A stretch of DNA of 64,000 nt from Duganella qianjiadongensis. Lineage in GTDB: Bacteria > Pseudomonadota > Gammaproteobacteria > Burkholderiales > Burkholderiaceae_D. The position numbers and the translations under genes were made by a program. Shown here in pieces: positions 44,690 to 52,864 of this stretch. Under the pieces are notes generated by a model. It was not told where the DNA came from. It did no database searches and saw nothing but the letters and a program-made list of their open reading frames with translations. How positions within the stretch are numbered: position 1 is the stretch's first letter; each line of letters opens with the position of its first letter. The stretch lies in assembly GCF_009857915.1 (NCBI RefSeq), contig NZ_WWCM01000015.1, forward strand, positions 1-64,000, written 5' to 3'.

Positions 44690-44704
44690 ATTCATTTGGT
44701 GAAT
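44690..44704. promoter_or_regulatory. Candidate LysR-type binding site
   Basis: ATTCA-TTTGG-TGAAT (44690-44704) is a perfect 5-bp dyad with a 5-bp centre, fitting the T-N11-A layout of LysR-type sites. It lies 72 bp before the LysR gene start and upstream of the divergent membrane-protein gene. Confidence 0.55.
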
Positions 44705-44775
44705 GGAATGTCGTATCATTGATGCAAAATGATATTTCTTGTCCATCCGACCATCTGAGCCACGACTGAGCCGCC

Positions 44776-45744
44776 ATGAGCTTCCTGACGCTAGACTTGA
44801 ACCTGTTACGCGTCTTTGACGCCGTGATGACCGAGCAGAACCTGACCCGCGCCGCCGGCCATCTGGCCATGACGCAGCCGGCCGTCTCCAATGCCATCAA
44901 GCGTCTGCGCGAAAGTCTGGGCGACGAGTTGCTGATCCGTACCGCCTATGGCGTCAAACCGACGCCGCGCGCCGAGTCGCTGTGGCCGTCCGTGCGCAGC
45001 GCGCTGGCCAGTCTGGAAGCGGCAGTCGCACCGGAAACCTTCGATGTATCGGCGGCCCACGCCACCTTCCGTATGGCCATGGCCGATGCCACGGCGGCCT
45101 TCTGGCTGCCAGCCCTGATGCGCTCGATCGAAAATGAAGCACCGGGCGTGAACGTGCGCATGGTGCCGCTGACCACGCGGGAACCGCGCCCCATGCTGCT
45201 GCGCGGCGATATCGATCTGGCCGTCGGCTTTTTCCCCGGCGTGGCCGCCCAGCTGTCCTACGAAACGGGTTCGCCTATCCGCCACGAACGGCTGTATTCG
45301 GGCCATTATGTGTGCGTGATGCGGCGCGACCACCCGCTGTCGAAAGTCGACCTGACGCTGGATAACTATTGCGCCGCCAATCACCTGCTGGTGAGTTTCT
45401 CCGGCCGCGCGCATGGTCTGGTGGATGAAGCGCTGGCACAGATCCAGCGCGAACGCCGCATTCTGCTGACCGTGAACCAGTTCTTCACGGCAGGCCGGGT
45501 AGTGGCCAACTCCGACCTGATTACCGTGCTGCCGCGCCACCTGATCGCCTCGACAGGGATGACCGACGCGCTCATTTCCAAGGAATTGCCGTTCCAGCTG
45601 CCTGCCGTCCACCTCGACATGCTGTGGCACGAACGCGATGCGCGCAGCCCCGCCCACAAGTGGCTGCGCCGCCATCTGGAAGGCATGAACAGCGTGGCCC
45701 AGCGCACGGCGCCCGGTTCGGCGCCGCGCAGCGACACCTACTGA
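44776..45744 (+). CDS. LysR-family transcriptional regulator
   Basis: A 322-residue LysR regulator (NodD/LinR-like branch by its opening DLNLLRVFDAVMTEQNLTRAAGHLAMTQPAVSNAIKRLRE). The helix-turn-helix covers about 6-65 and the two-lobed effector domain about 95-300. The ligand and targets are unknown; the divergent small membrane-protein gene is a candidate. Confidence 0.9.
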   Translation: MSFLTLDLNLLRVFDAVMTEQNLTRAAGHLAMTQPAVSNAIKRLRESLGDELLIRTAYGVKPTPRAESLWPSVRSALASLEAAVAPETFDVSAAHATFRMAMADATAAFWLPALMRSIENEAPGVNVRMVPLTTREPRPMLLRGDIDLAVGFFPGVAAQLSYETGSPIRHERLYSGHYVCVMRRDHPLSKVDLTLDNYCAANHLLVSFSGRAHGLVDEALAQIQRERRILLTVNQFFTAGRVVANSDLITVLPRHLIASTGMTDALISKELPFQLPAVHLDMLWHERDARSPAHKWLRRHLEGMNSVAQRTAPGSAPRSDTY

Positions 45745-45763
45745 GACTGTCCGGCCGCAGCTA

Positions 45764-47338
45764 TTAACTGTGGCTGGAACGGTAGCCGACGCGGAAGCCG
45801 CCCCAGTGGCGGCCGTTCACATAAATCGGCACGGATAAATCGTGCATCACTTCGCCCGTATCGCGTTTGTAAGTCTGTAGCAGGAAGGGCTGGGTGCTGC
45901 TGCCGCAGCGCTTGCCGGTGCGGTCGCTGAATATCCGCTTGGTGCGGTTATTCACCATGTCGACATCGTAGTCGCCCGTCAGCGGCTGCGAGAACTTGCG
46001 GTTGTGGGTGGGGAAATAGCCATTGTTATCCACCGCACCGGCATAAGCCAGCTGCGGCATGGCTTCCAGCACGGCTTCCTGCAAAGGTGGCAATACCCGG
46101 TCGGTGAAATCATCGAAGCGCGATTTATGCTTTTGCGGATTGGTGTTCGGTATCGGCGTGTAATGGCGGTCGAACAGCGCTTCCTGACTGATCTGACCGC
46201 TGGAAATGGCCGATTCGAACAACCGTCCCACATCGCGCGCCGCCTGCTGGGCAGCGATCCGGATCGGATCATGCGAGCTTTCGATGGCCGATGCGCTCAG
46301 CGCACGGGTAATCACTTCGGCCCGTTCGGCCAGAGCCTGCGCCGAACCGGCCGCACGTGGCAATTGCTGCTCGGTCGAATGCAGGCTGTCGCGGATACTG
46401 CTGACGCCCTGAGCAATAATTTCACTGGTATCCACATGCTCGCGCGCCGCCTGGGCAATCTGGCCAATCTGCTGTTCCGATACGCTCGACGACTGTTCTA
46501 TGTTACCCAGCAATCCGTGCACGGTTTCGACATTGCCCACCGCCACGCTCACGCTTTGCGCCAGTGTGGTCATACCGCCGGCTGCCTGTTCGGCCTGCTG
46601 GTTAATTTCGCGCACCATGGCGCTGATTTCATCAGTCGCTTCTTTGGTGCGTAAGGCTAGCTGGCGCACTTCGTTGGCCACCACGGCAAAACCGCGCCCC
46701 TGTTCGCCAGCCCGCGCTGCTTCGATGGCGGCATTCAGCGCCAGCAGATTGGTACGGGCAGAAATCTCGCTGATCGCTTCGGTAAAGCTATAAATTTTGC
46801 GGGCATTGGACTGCAAGCTGGCCATCATGGCACCGGCCGTCTGCGCTTCTGCGCGAGCGGCCTTGATACGCTGTAGGCCCAGATCCGCTTCGCTGCGCCC
46901 TGCGACAGTTTCACCTTTAACCTGCGCTGCAATGCGGGCAGCCTGCTCGGCATTGGCGGCGATAACGCTGGAGGCTTCGAGATTTTCCGTGGCGCGGTCG
47001 GCAATGTCGGCGCTGGTGCCGACATCGAGCGCCACTTTGGTTTTGACGGAATCGACGAAGAAAGAGGTTTCGGCGGCGCCTATCATGATGGCGTCGATTT
47101 CATCGCCCACCACACGGGCAAAACGGCGCGCCCCGTCGTCACTGTAGCGACGCGCTTCGTACCAGCGCATCAGCAATGCTGCAGCCAGTGCTGTAGGGAA
47201 GGCCAGCCCGGCCGTCGCTAGCAGAGAAGCGGGGCTATCGGTAAGCCAGCCCAGCACTAAAGCGATCACCATGCCGAGTAGCGTTGCCGCGCCCAGCCAC
47301 AGTCCCCTTAACAGCCATGGCTGCTGAAAAAGCTTCAT
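45764..47338 (-). CDS. Methyl-accepting chemotaxis protein with C-terminal sensor-like domain
   Basis: A 524-residue chemoreceptor. Two membrane helices at about 10-60 have almost no periplasmic loop. The signalling hairpin lies around 90-340, with the tip EISARTNLLALNAAIEAARAGEQGRGFAVVANEVRQLA. After it comes a C-terminal domain (about 385-524; HYTPIPNTNPQKHKSRFDDF, NGYFPTHNRKFSQPLTGDY, FLLQTYKRDTGEVMHDLSVP, HWGGFRVGYRS) that looks like a PAS/Cache-type ligand domain in the cytoplasm. Sensing is therefore probably cytoplasmic. No other chemotaxis genes are nearby. Confidence 0.9.
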   Translation of the reverse strand: MKLFQQPWLLRGLWLGAATLLGMVIALVLGWLTDSPASLLATAGLAFPTALAAALLMRWYEARRYSDDGARRFARVVGDEIDAIMIGAAETSFFVDSVKTKVALDVGTSADIADRATENLEASSVIAANAEQAARIAAQVKGETVAGRSEADLGLQRIKAARAEAQTAGAMMASLQSNARKIYSFTEAISEISARTNLLALNAAIEAARAGEQGRGFAVVANEVRQLALRTKEATDEISAMVREINQQAEQAAGGMTTLAQSVSVAVGNVETVHGLLGNIEQSSSVSEQQIGQIAQAAREHVDTSEIIAQGVSSIRDSLHSTEQQLPRAAGSAQALAERAEVITRALSASAIESSHDPIRIAAQQAARDVGRLFESAISSGQISQEALFDRHYTPIPNTNPQKHKSRFDDFTDRVLPPLQEAVLEAMPQLAYAGAVDNNGYFPTHNRKFSQPLTGDYDVDMVNNRTKRIFSDRTGKRCGSSTQPFLLQTYKRDTGEVMHDLSVPIYVNGRHWGGFRVGYRSSHS

Positions 47339-47395
47339 CTATCTCCCCCGTTACAGGCTGCAACAGGAGAACGATGTAAATTTCGTTCTCTGCTG

Positions 47396-47851
47396 CTATT
47401 TTATGGGCAACTTGGTGGTATTCTTCACCTCTTCCATAACGGCGTAAGTGTGGGTTTCACGTACACCTTTCTGGAGCAGGGTTTTACCAAGGAATTCGCG
47501 GTATGCTGCCATGTCCTTGACGCGAGCTTTTACCAGATAGTCAAAACCGCCAGCAACCATGTGGCATTCTAATACTTCTGGTATCAGCTGAACGCTATGT
47601 TTAAAGGCATCGAAGACTTCGGGCGTGGTGCGATCGAGCACAACCTCGATGAAAACGAGTAAGGAAACGTCCAGTAACTGCGGATTGAGCTGGGCCGTAT
47701 AACCCATGATATAGCCGGATTCGTGCAGTTTTCGCACACGTTCCAGGCAAGCTGCTGGTGACAGATTCACCCGCGCAGCCAGTTCTACGTTGCTGATGCG
47801 GCCATCGCTCTGCAATTCCATCAAGATTTTTTTACTGATCTTGTCTAGCAT
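47396..47851 (-). CDS. Lrp/AsnC-family regulator, likely PutR-type activator of putA
   Basis: A 151-residue Lrp-family regulator: KISKKILMELQSDGRISNVELAARVNLSPAACLERVRKL is the helix-turn-helix and the RAM domain follows. The start at 47851 gives the family N-terminus; a longer frame begins at 47905. It is divergent from putA with 210 bp between. In several proteobacteria an Lrp-type PutR next to putA activates it in response to proline, and this PutA lacks its own DNA-binding domain, which fits. The role is inferred from context. Confidence 0.88.
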   Translation of the reverse strand: MLDKISKKILMELQSDGRISNVELAARVNLSPAACLERVRKLHESGYIMGYTAQLNPQLLDVSLLVFIEVVLDRTTPEVFDAFKHSVQLIPEVLECHMVAGGFDYLVKARVKDMAAYREFLGKTLLQKGVRETHTYAVMEEVKNTTKLPIK

Positions 47852-47862
47852 TTCCGGGGACT

Positions 47863-47882
47863 CCAAAATTAATATTATTTGG
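47863..47882. promoter_or_regulatory. Candidate operator between the Lrp-type gene and putA
   Basis: An imperfect 20-bp palindrome, CCAAA...TTTGG around an AT-only centre, lies 12 bp upstream of the regulator start. Its position and AT-rich core suit an Lrp-type site controlling the regulator, putA or both. Confidence 0.5.
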
Positions 47883-48061
47883 TTAAATTGTCTCACTAAA
47901 AACAATCTATTGCTAGTACCTTGTAATACCAGAATTAATCCAGAAGAAATCGCTTTACAATCGAATCATTAGCAGTTCACTTCAAAATACGCTCGCCAGC
48001 ACTCGCCGGTCGGGCGTTTTTTCTAATGTACGGCACTAAAATTTCTTACTGAAAGTATCCC

Positions 48062-51000
48062 ATGTCTGCTGTCATCAGCCCGCGTTTTACCCCGTTCTCC
48101 GCGCTTCAGGACGAGATCCTGCGTGATCCGATTCCCCTCCGCTCCGCAGTAACTGCCGCCTACCGGCGCGATGAAGTGAGCGCCGTGCAATGGCTGCTGG
48201 AACAGATAACCAACAATGACGAAGCCACGCTGAAACAGTCGCAGCAACTGGCGCATAAACTGGTCAGCTCGGTGCGTGCCCAGCGCACCCGCGCTTCCGG
48301 CGTCGATGCCCTGATGCACGAATTTTCCCTATCGTCCGAAGAAGGCGTGGCACTGATGTGTCTGGCCGAGGCACTGTTGCGTATTCCCGACAACGCCACG
48401 GCTGATCGATTGATCGCCGACAAGATCAGCAAAGGCGACTGGCGCAAGCATCTGGGCGAATCGCCTTCGCTGTTCGTCAATGCTGCCACCTGGGGCCTCT
48501 TGATCACCGGCAAACTGGTCAGCACCAGCAGCGAAACGGGGCTGGGTTCGGCCCTGACCAAGCTCATTTCCAAAGGCGGCGAACCACTGATCCGCAAAGG
48601 CGTGGATCTGGCCATGCGCATGCTGGGTAACCAGTTCGTCACCGGCCAGACGATCGACGAAGCCATCAAGAACGGCCAGGCCAACGAGGCACGCGGCTAC
48701 CGCTATTCCTACGACATGCTGGGCGAAGCGGCGCTGACCGAAGCCGACGCCAAAAACTATTACGCTTCCTACGAAACGGCTATCCACGCCATCGGCAAGG
48801 CCTCGAATGGGCGCGGCATCAAGGACGGCCCCGGCATTTCCGTCAAACTGTCGGCCCTGCACCCACGCTACAGCCGCGCCCAGCGCGAACGCGTGATGAC
48901 CGAATTGTTGCCGCGCGTGCGCGCACTGGTGCTGCTGGCCAAGCAATACGACATCGGCCTGAATATCGACGCAGAAGAAGCCGACCGTCTGGAACTCTCG
49001 CTCGACCTGATGGAAGCCCTGGCGCACGATGCAGAACTGGCCGGTTTCGAAGGCATCGGCTTCGTCGTGCAGGCTTATCAGAAACGCTGCCCGTTCGTGA
49101 TCGACTATCTGATCGATCTGGCCAAGCGCAGCGGCCGCAAATTCATGGTGCGTCTGGTCAAAGGCGCTTACTGGGATGCGGAAATCAAGCGTGCACAGGT
49201 CGATGGCATGAGCGGCTATCCCGTCTATACGCGCAAGGTCTATACCGACGTGTCGTATCTGGTCTGCGCGCAGAAGCTGCTGGGCGCCACCAGCGTCATC
49301 TATCCGCAGTTTGCCACCCACAATGCGCAGACGCTGTCCACCATCTACACCTGGGCCAAGCGCGATGGCGTGACCGATTACGAATTCCAGTGCCTGCACG
49401 GCATGGGCGAATCGCTGTACGACCAGGTGGTGGGCAAGGACAATCTGGATAAAGCCTGCCGTATCTATGCGCCGGTCGGCACCCACGAAACGCTGCTGGC
49501 CTATCTGGTACGCCGCCTGCTGGAAAACGGCGCCAACTCGTCCTTCGTCAACCAGATCGTCGATGAAGCGATACCCGTCGAATCACTGATCAAGGATCCC
49601 GTTGCACTGGCGCGCGAGCAGGGCGGTCAGCCGCACCGCGGCATTCCCTTGCCGCTCGATATGTTTGGCACGGAACGCAAAAACTCGGCCGGTTTCGATC
49701 TGGCCAATGAAAATGTGCTGCGCCGCGTGGCCGCCGAGCTGGCCGAGCCGCGTAGCTGGCACGCCACGCCGCTGCTGGCCGGTGGTGTCAGCGCTGGCCA
49801 GCCAGTACAGAACGTCACCAATCCGGCCCAGCGCAGCGATGTGGTGGGCCAGCTGGTAGAAGCCAGTGCCGCCGACGTGGAAACGGCGCTGACCAGCGCC
49901 AGCCAGTACGCCATGGACTGGCAGGTTACGGAACCGGCCCTGCGCGCCGCGGCGCTGGACCGTGCAGCCGAGCTGTTCGAAACCCATGCCATGGAGCTGA
50001 TGACGCTGGCGATCCGCGAAGCGGGCAAATCGCTGCCCAATGCGATTGCCGAACTGCGTGAAGCGGTCGATTTCCTGCGTTACTACGCCAACCAAGTGCG
50101 CGGCGGCAGCAACACGCTGGCGCTCGGCCCCGTTACCTGTATCAGCCCATGGAACTTCCCGCTGGCCATCTTCACGGGCCAGGTGGCCGCTGCGCTCGCT
50201 GCCGGTAACGTGGTGCTGGCCAAACCGGCCGAACAGACCCCGCTGATCGCCCACCGCGCCGTAGAACTGCTGCATGAAGCGGGCATTCCCCGTGCGGCTC
50301 TGCAATTCCTGCCGGGCCGCGGCGAAGTGGTTGGCGCTGCGCTGACGGCCGATAGCCGGATCAAGGGCGTGATTTTCACCGGCTCGACCGAAGTAGCCCA
50401 GCTGATCAACCGCACCCTGGCCAAACGCGCTGTCGCGGAAAACATCGATATTCCCCTGATCGCCGAAACGGGTGGCCAGAACGCCATGATCGTGGATTCC
50501 TCGGCACTGCCGGAACAGGTGGTACAGGATGCGATTTCGTCCGCCTTCGATAGCGCCGGCCAGCGCTGCTCGGCGCTGCGCGTGCTGTTCCTGCAGGAAG
50601 ATATCGCCGACAAAACCATCAAAATGCTGAAAGGCGCAATGCTGGAACTGAATGTGGGCAGCCCGGACCGTCTGGTAACGGACATCGGCCCTGTCATCGA
50701 TGCTGAAGCCCAGCAGAATCTGCTTTCGCACATCAACAAGCTGAAAGCCACTGCGCTCAACTACTTCTCGCTCGATCTGCCCTCCCACGTGACTTCGGCC
50801 GGTACTTTCGTGCCGCCTACGGTACTGGAAATCCGTACACTGGAAGAACTGACGCAGGAAGTTTTCGGCCCCGTGCTGCACGTGATCCGCTACAAGCGCG
50901 CCGATCTGCCAAAACTGGTGGACCAGATCAATGGCAGCGGCTTCGGTCTGACGCTGGGCGTGCATTCGCGTATCGATGAAACCATCGATTACATCACCAG

Positions 51001-51718
51001 CCGCGCCCACGTCGGCAATATCTATGTCAACCGCAATATTGTCGGCGCCGTGGTCGGCGTGCAGCCATTCGGCGGCGAAGGCAAATCGGGCACCGGCCCG
51101 AAAGCGGGCGGCCCGCTCTACCTAAAACGCCTGCAGCGCAATGCCCATTGCGGCCAGCCAGCGGTACATAGCGATTCGCCTGCTCTGGACGCCTTCAAAG
51201 CCTGGGCGCACAACCTCGGCCACGAACAGCTGGTCCAGCTGGCGGATAACTATGGCCGTCAATCGCAACTGGGCCAGCTGACGGTATTGCCCGGTCCTAC
51301 GGGTGAACGCAATACGCTGGCTCTGGTAGCCCGCGGTGCGATCGGCTGTGCGGCCAGCAATCAGGCGGTGCTGCTCAACCAGCTGGCAGCGACGCTGGCT
51401 ACCGGCAATATCGCCCTGATGAGCAATGAAACGGCGCAACATCTGCCCAAAGACCTGCCGGCAGCCGTCAGGGACCGCATACAGGTGATCGCCCAGATCG
51501 ATCACTTCGATGCCGAGTTCCAGATCGTACTGGTGGAATCTGCGCTGACGGCCAGCCTGCGCAGCCGCATGGCCGCACGTGACGGCGCACTGGTCGGTGT
51601 CATCGATACCAGCGCCAACGAAGCGATACCGCTGTGGCGATTGCTGGCCGAGCGCGCCCTGTGCGTCAACACCACCGCTGCGGGCGGCAATGCCAGCCTG
51701 ATGACGCTGGACGCATAA
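48062..51718 (+). CDS. putA: Bifunctional proline dehydrogenase / L-glutamate gamma-semialdehyde dehydrogenase
   Basis: PutA oxidises proline to glutamate in two steps. The 1218-residue protein has no N-terminal ribbon-helix-helix domain. The FAD-dependent proline dehydrogenase covers about 80-470 (KLSALHPRYSRAQRERV, GFVVQAYQKRCPFVIDYLIDLA, RLVKGAYWDAEIKRAQ). The aldehyde dehydrogenase covers about 560-1020, with the catalytic Cys in SAGQRCSALR and Glu in AETGGQNAMIVD. The C-terminal ~190 residues form the extra ALDH-like domain of long PutAs that seals the tunnel (type B). Regulation probably falls to the divergent Lrp-type gene. A terminator follows. Confidence 0.96.
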   Translation: MSAVISPRFTPFSALQDEILRDPIPLRSAVTAAYRRDEVSAVQWLLEQITNNDEATLKQSQQLAHKLVSSVRAQRTRASGVDALMHEFSLSSEEGVALMCLAEALLRIPDNATADRLIADKISKGDWRKHLGESPSLFVNAATWGLLITGKLVSTSSETGLGSALTKLISKGGEPLIRKGVDLAMRMLGNQFVTGQTIDEAIKNGQANEARGYRYSYDMLGEAALTEADAKNYYASYETAIHAIGKASNGRGIKDGPGISVKLSALHPRYSRAQRERVMTELLPRVRALVLLAKQYDIGLNIDAEEADRLELSLDLMEALAHDAELAGFEGIGFVVQAYQKRCPFVIDYLIDLAKRSGRKFMVRLVKGAYWDAEIKRAQVDGMSGYPVYTRKVYTDVSYLVCAQKLLGATSVIYPQFATHNAQTLSTIYTWAKRDGVTDYEFQCLHGMGESLYDQVVGKDNLDKACRIYAPVGTHETLLAYLVRRLLENGANSSFVNQIVDEAIPVESLIKDPVALAREQGGQPHRGIPLPLDMFGTERKNSAGFDLANENVLRRVAAELAEPRSWHATPLLAGGVSAGQPVQNVTNPAQRSDVVGQLVEASAADVETALTSASQYAMDWQVTEPALRAAALDRAAELFETHAMELMTLAIREAGKSLPNAIAELREAVDFLRYYANQVRGGSNTLALGPVTCISPWNFPLAIFTGQVAAALAAGNVVLAKPAEQTPLIAHRAVELLHEAGIPRAALQFLPGRGEVVGAALTADSRIKGVIFTGSTEVAQLINRTLAKRAVAENIDIPLIAETGGQNAMIVDSSALPEQVVQDAISSAFDSAGQRCSALRVLFLQEDIADKTIKMLKGAMLELNVGSPDRLVTDIGPVIDAEAQQNLLSHINKLKATALNYFSLDLPSHVTSAGTFVPPTVLEIRTLEELTQEVFGPVLHVIRYKRADLPKLVDQINGSGFGLTLGVHSRIDETIDYITSRAHVGNIYVNRNIVGAVVGVQPFGGEGKSGTGPKAGGPLYLKRLQRNAHCGQPAVHSDSPALDAFKAWAHNLGHEQLVQLADNYGRQSQLGQLTVLPGPTGERNTLALVARGAIGCAASNQAVLLNQLAATLATGNIALMSNETAQHLPKDLPAAVRDRIQVIAQIDHFDAEFQIVLVESALTASLRSRMAARDGALVGVIDTSANEAIPLWRLLAERALCVNTTAAGGNASLMTLDA

Positions 51719-51744
51719 ACACGACGGTTACCTGTTGCTGTCTT

Positions 51745-51773
51745 AAGGCCGGAAGCATTCCGGCCTTTTTTTT
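51745..51773 (+). terminator. Terminator of putA
   Basis: AAGGCCGGAA/TTCCGGCCTT form a 10-bp stem with a 3-base loop, followed by eight T residues. Its end touches the stop of the convergent nucleosidase gene. Confidence 0.92.
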
Positions 51774-52473
51774 ATTCTGCGCCACCTCGCGCTTTGCAGA
51801 AGTTCTCGATGATGTCGTAGGCGTAGCGCGAGGCCACTGTCTTTACGAAGCGCATGAAATCGACTGCCGCATCGTCATTGGCGTTATCGGAAATGGTGCG
51901 GATCACGGCAAATGGTATACCCAGCTCGAAACAGACCTGCGCCACTGCAGCGCCTTCCATTTCCACCGCCAGAACGTCTGGTATAGCAGTTTTCAAGGCG
52001 TCGATCTGGCTGCGCTTGCCGATAAACTGATCACCGCTGGCAATCAGACCGCGATGGACACGGCCGGTTTTCTCCGCTGCCAGCACCAGCCGTTCAGTCA
52101 GCGCGCGATCGCTGGCAAACCGGGTGAGCCCGGTCAGAGGGATTTCAAAACGGGGAAACAGGGGACTGGCATCGAAATCATGCTGGATCAGTTCTTCCGC
52201 CACCACAATATCGCCGACATGGACGTTTTTATCCCCGCTACCGGCCACGCCGGTAAAGATGATGTGGGTAACTTCGAACTTTTCCACAAGGATGGCAGCT
52301 GTCATGGCTGCAGCAACCTTGCCTATACGCGATAAAACGCACACAGCGTCGATTTCCCACAGTTTTCCGTCCGTGTACTCACGCATGCCGTGAAAACGCT
52401 TGGAGGGGCTCTCCATGGCTTCTATCAAGCCATGCTGTTCTTCCGCCAATGCACTGATGATGCCTAAACGCAT
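51772..52473 (-). CDS. mtnN: 5'-methylthioadenosine/S-adenosylhomocysteine nucleosidase
   Basis: A 233-residue nucleosidase of the Pfs/MtnN type, which hydrolyses MTA and SAH and so feeds methionine recycling and removes methylation by-products. MRLGIISALAEEQHGLI is the standard opening. SRIGKVAAAMTAAILVEKF, FTGVAGSGDKNVHVGDIVVAEE, AVEMEGAAVAQVCFELGIPFAVIRTISDNAN are the core segments, the last with the substrate-binding Glu and catalytic Asp. The start at 52473 is the family start; an in-frame ATG at 52527 lies within non-coding DNA. Confidence 0.94.
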   Translation of the reverse strand: MRLGIISALAEEQHGLIEAMESPSKRFHGMREYTDGKLWEIDAVCVLSRIGKVAAAMTAAILVEKFEVTHIIFTGVAGSGDKNVHVGDIVVAEELIQHDFDASPLFPRFEIPLTGLTRFASDRALTERLVLAAEKTGRVHRGLIASGDQFIGKRSQIDALKTAIPDVLAVEMEGAAVAQVCFELGIPFAVIRTISDNANDDAAVDFMRFVKTVASRYAYDIIENFCKARGGAE

Positions 52474-52502
52474 ACTTTTTCCCTGGAATTTGCCATCTGG
52501 TC

Positions 52503-52528
52503 TGTGGATGAATCGCGATTTTTCCACA
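52503..52528. promoter_or_regulatory. Inverted pair of near-consensus DnaA boxes upstream of mtnN
   Basis: TGTGGATGA (52503-52511, reverse box, one mismatch) and TTTTCCACA (52520-52528, forward box, one mismatch) lie 30 bp upstream of the mtnN start. They extend the DnaA-like signal of element A to the left. The stretch 52529-52633 holds nothing else I can recognise. Confidence 0.5.
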
Positions 52529-52633
52529 GCTGACTGCTTAAAACGGTGAATTTTAAGGCGTTTTTTGTGTGTCAGTGGCTTTTCAGAGAGCGTACAGGGC
52601 CTCAGATTTCGGGCAGACTTCGCGTTTTCGTGG

Positions 52634-52860
52634 TTTAGTAGTTTACAAGAGTTTTATATAAAAATAGTAGTAATAGTAAACGTACAAGTAGCTGTGGATA
52701 AGTCCTGTATACGTTTACAAATCATTTGTTTACGCGAAAGATAAGGATCTGCATAAGCGCTGTACCAAATCAGGAGCAATTCTGTATAAAATGCGGCCGT
52801 CTGGAAAACTTAGTCCTTACTCACAACTCGTCCTGTGGATATTCAGCGAGTTATTCACAG
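52634..52860. other. Origin-like element A: AT-rich tract, DnaA-trios and DnaA boxes
   Basis: This non-coding element between mtnN and the GGDEF-EAL gene has, left to right: a TAG TAG pair (52636), an AT-only tract (52652-52664), five trinucleotides TAG TAG TAA TAG TAA (52665-52679), 13 bp, then a perfect reverse DnaA box TGTGGATAA (52693-52701). Further right are TGTGGATAT (52834, one mismatch) and TTATTCACA (52851, exact consensus). Read on the minus strand the order is box, trio repeats, AT-rich tract, the same order as the basal unwinding module of the Bacillus subtilis origin. A diverged copy with the same spacing is element B at 55697. Confidence 0.75.
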
Positions 52861-52864
52861 TCGC

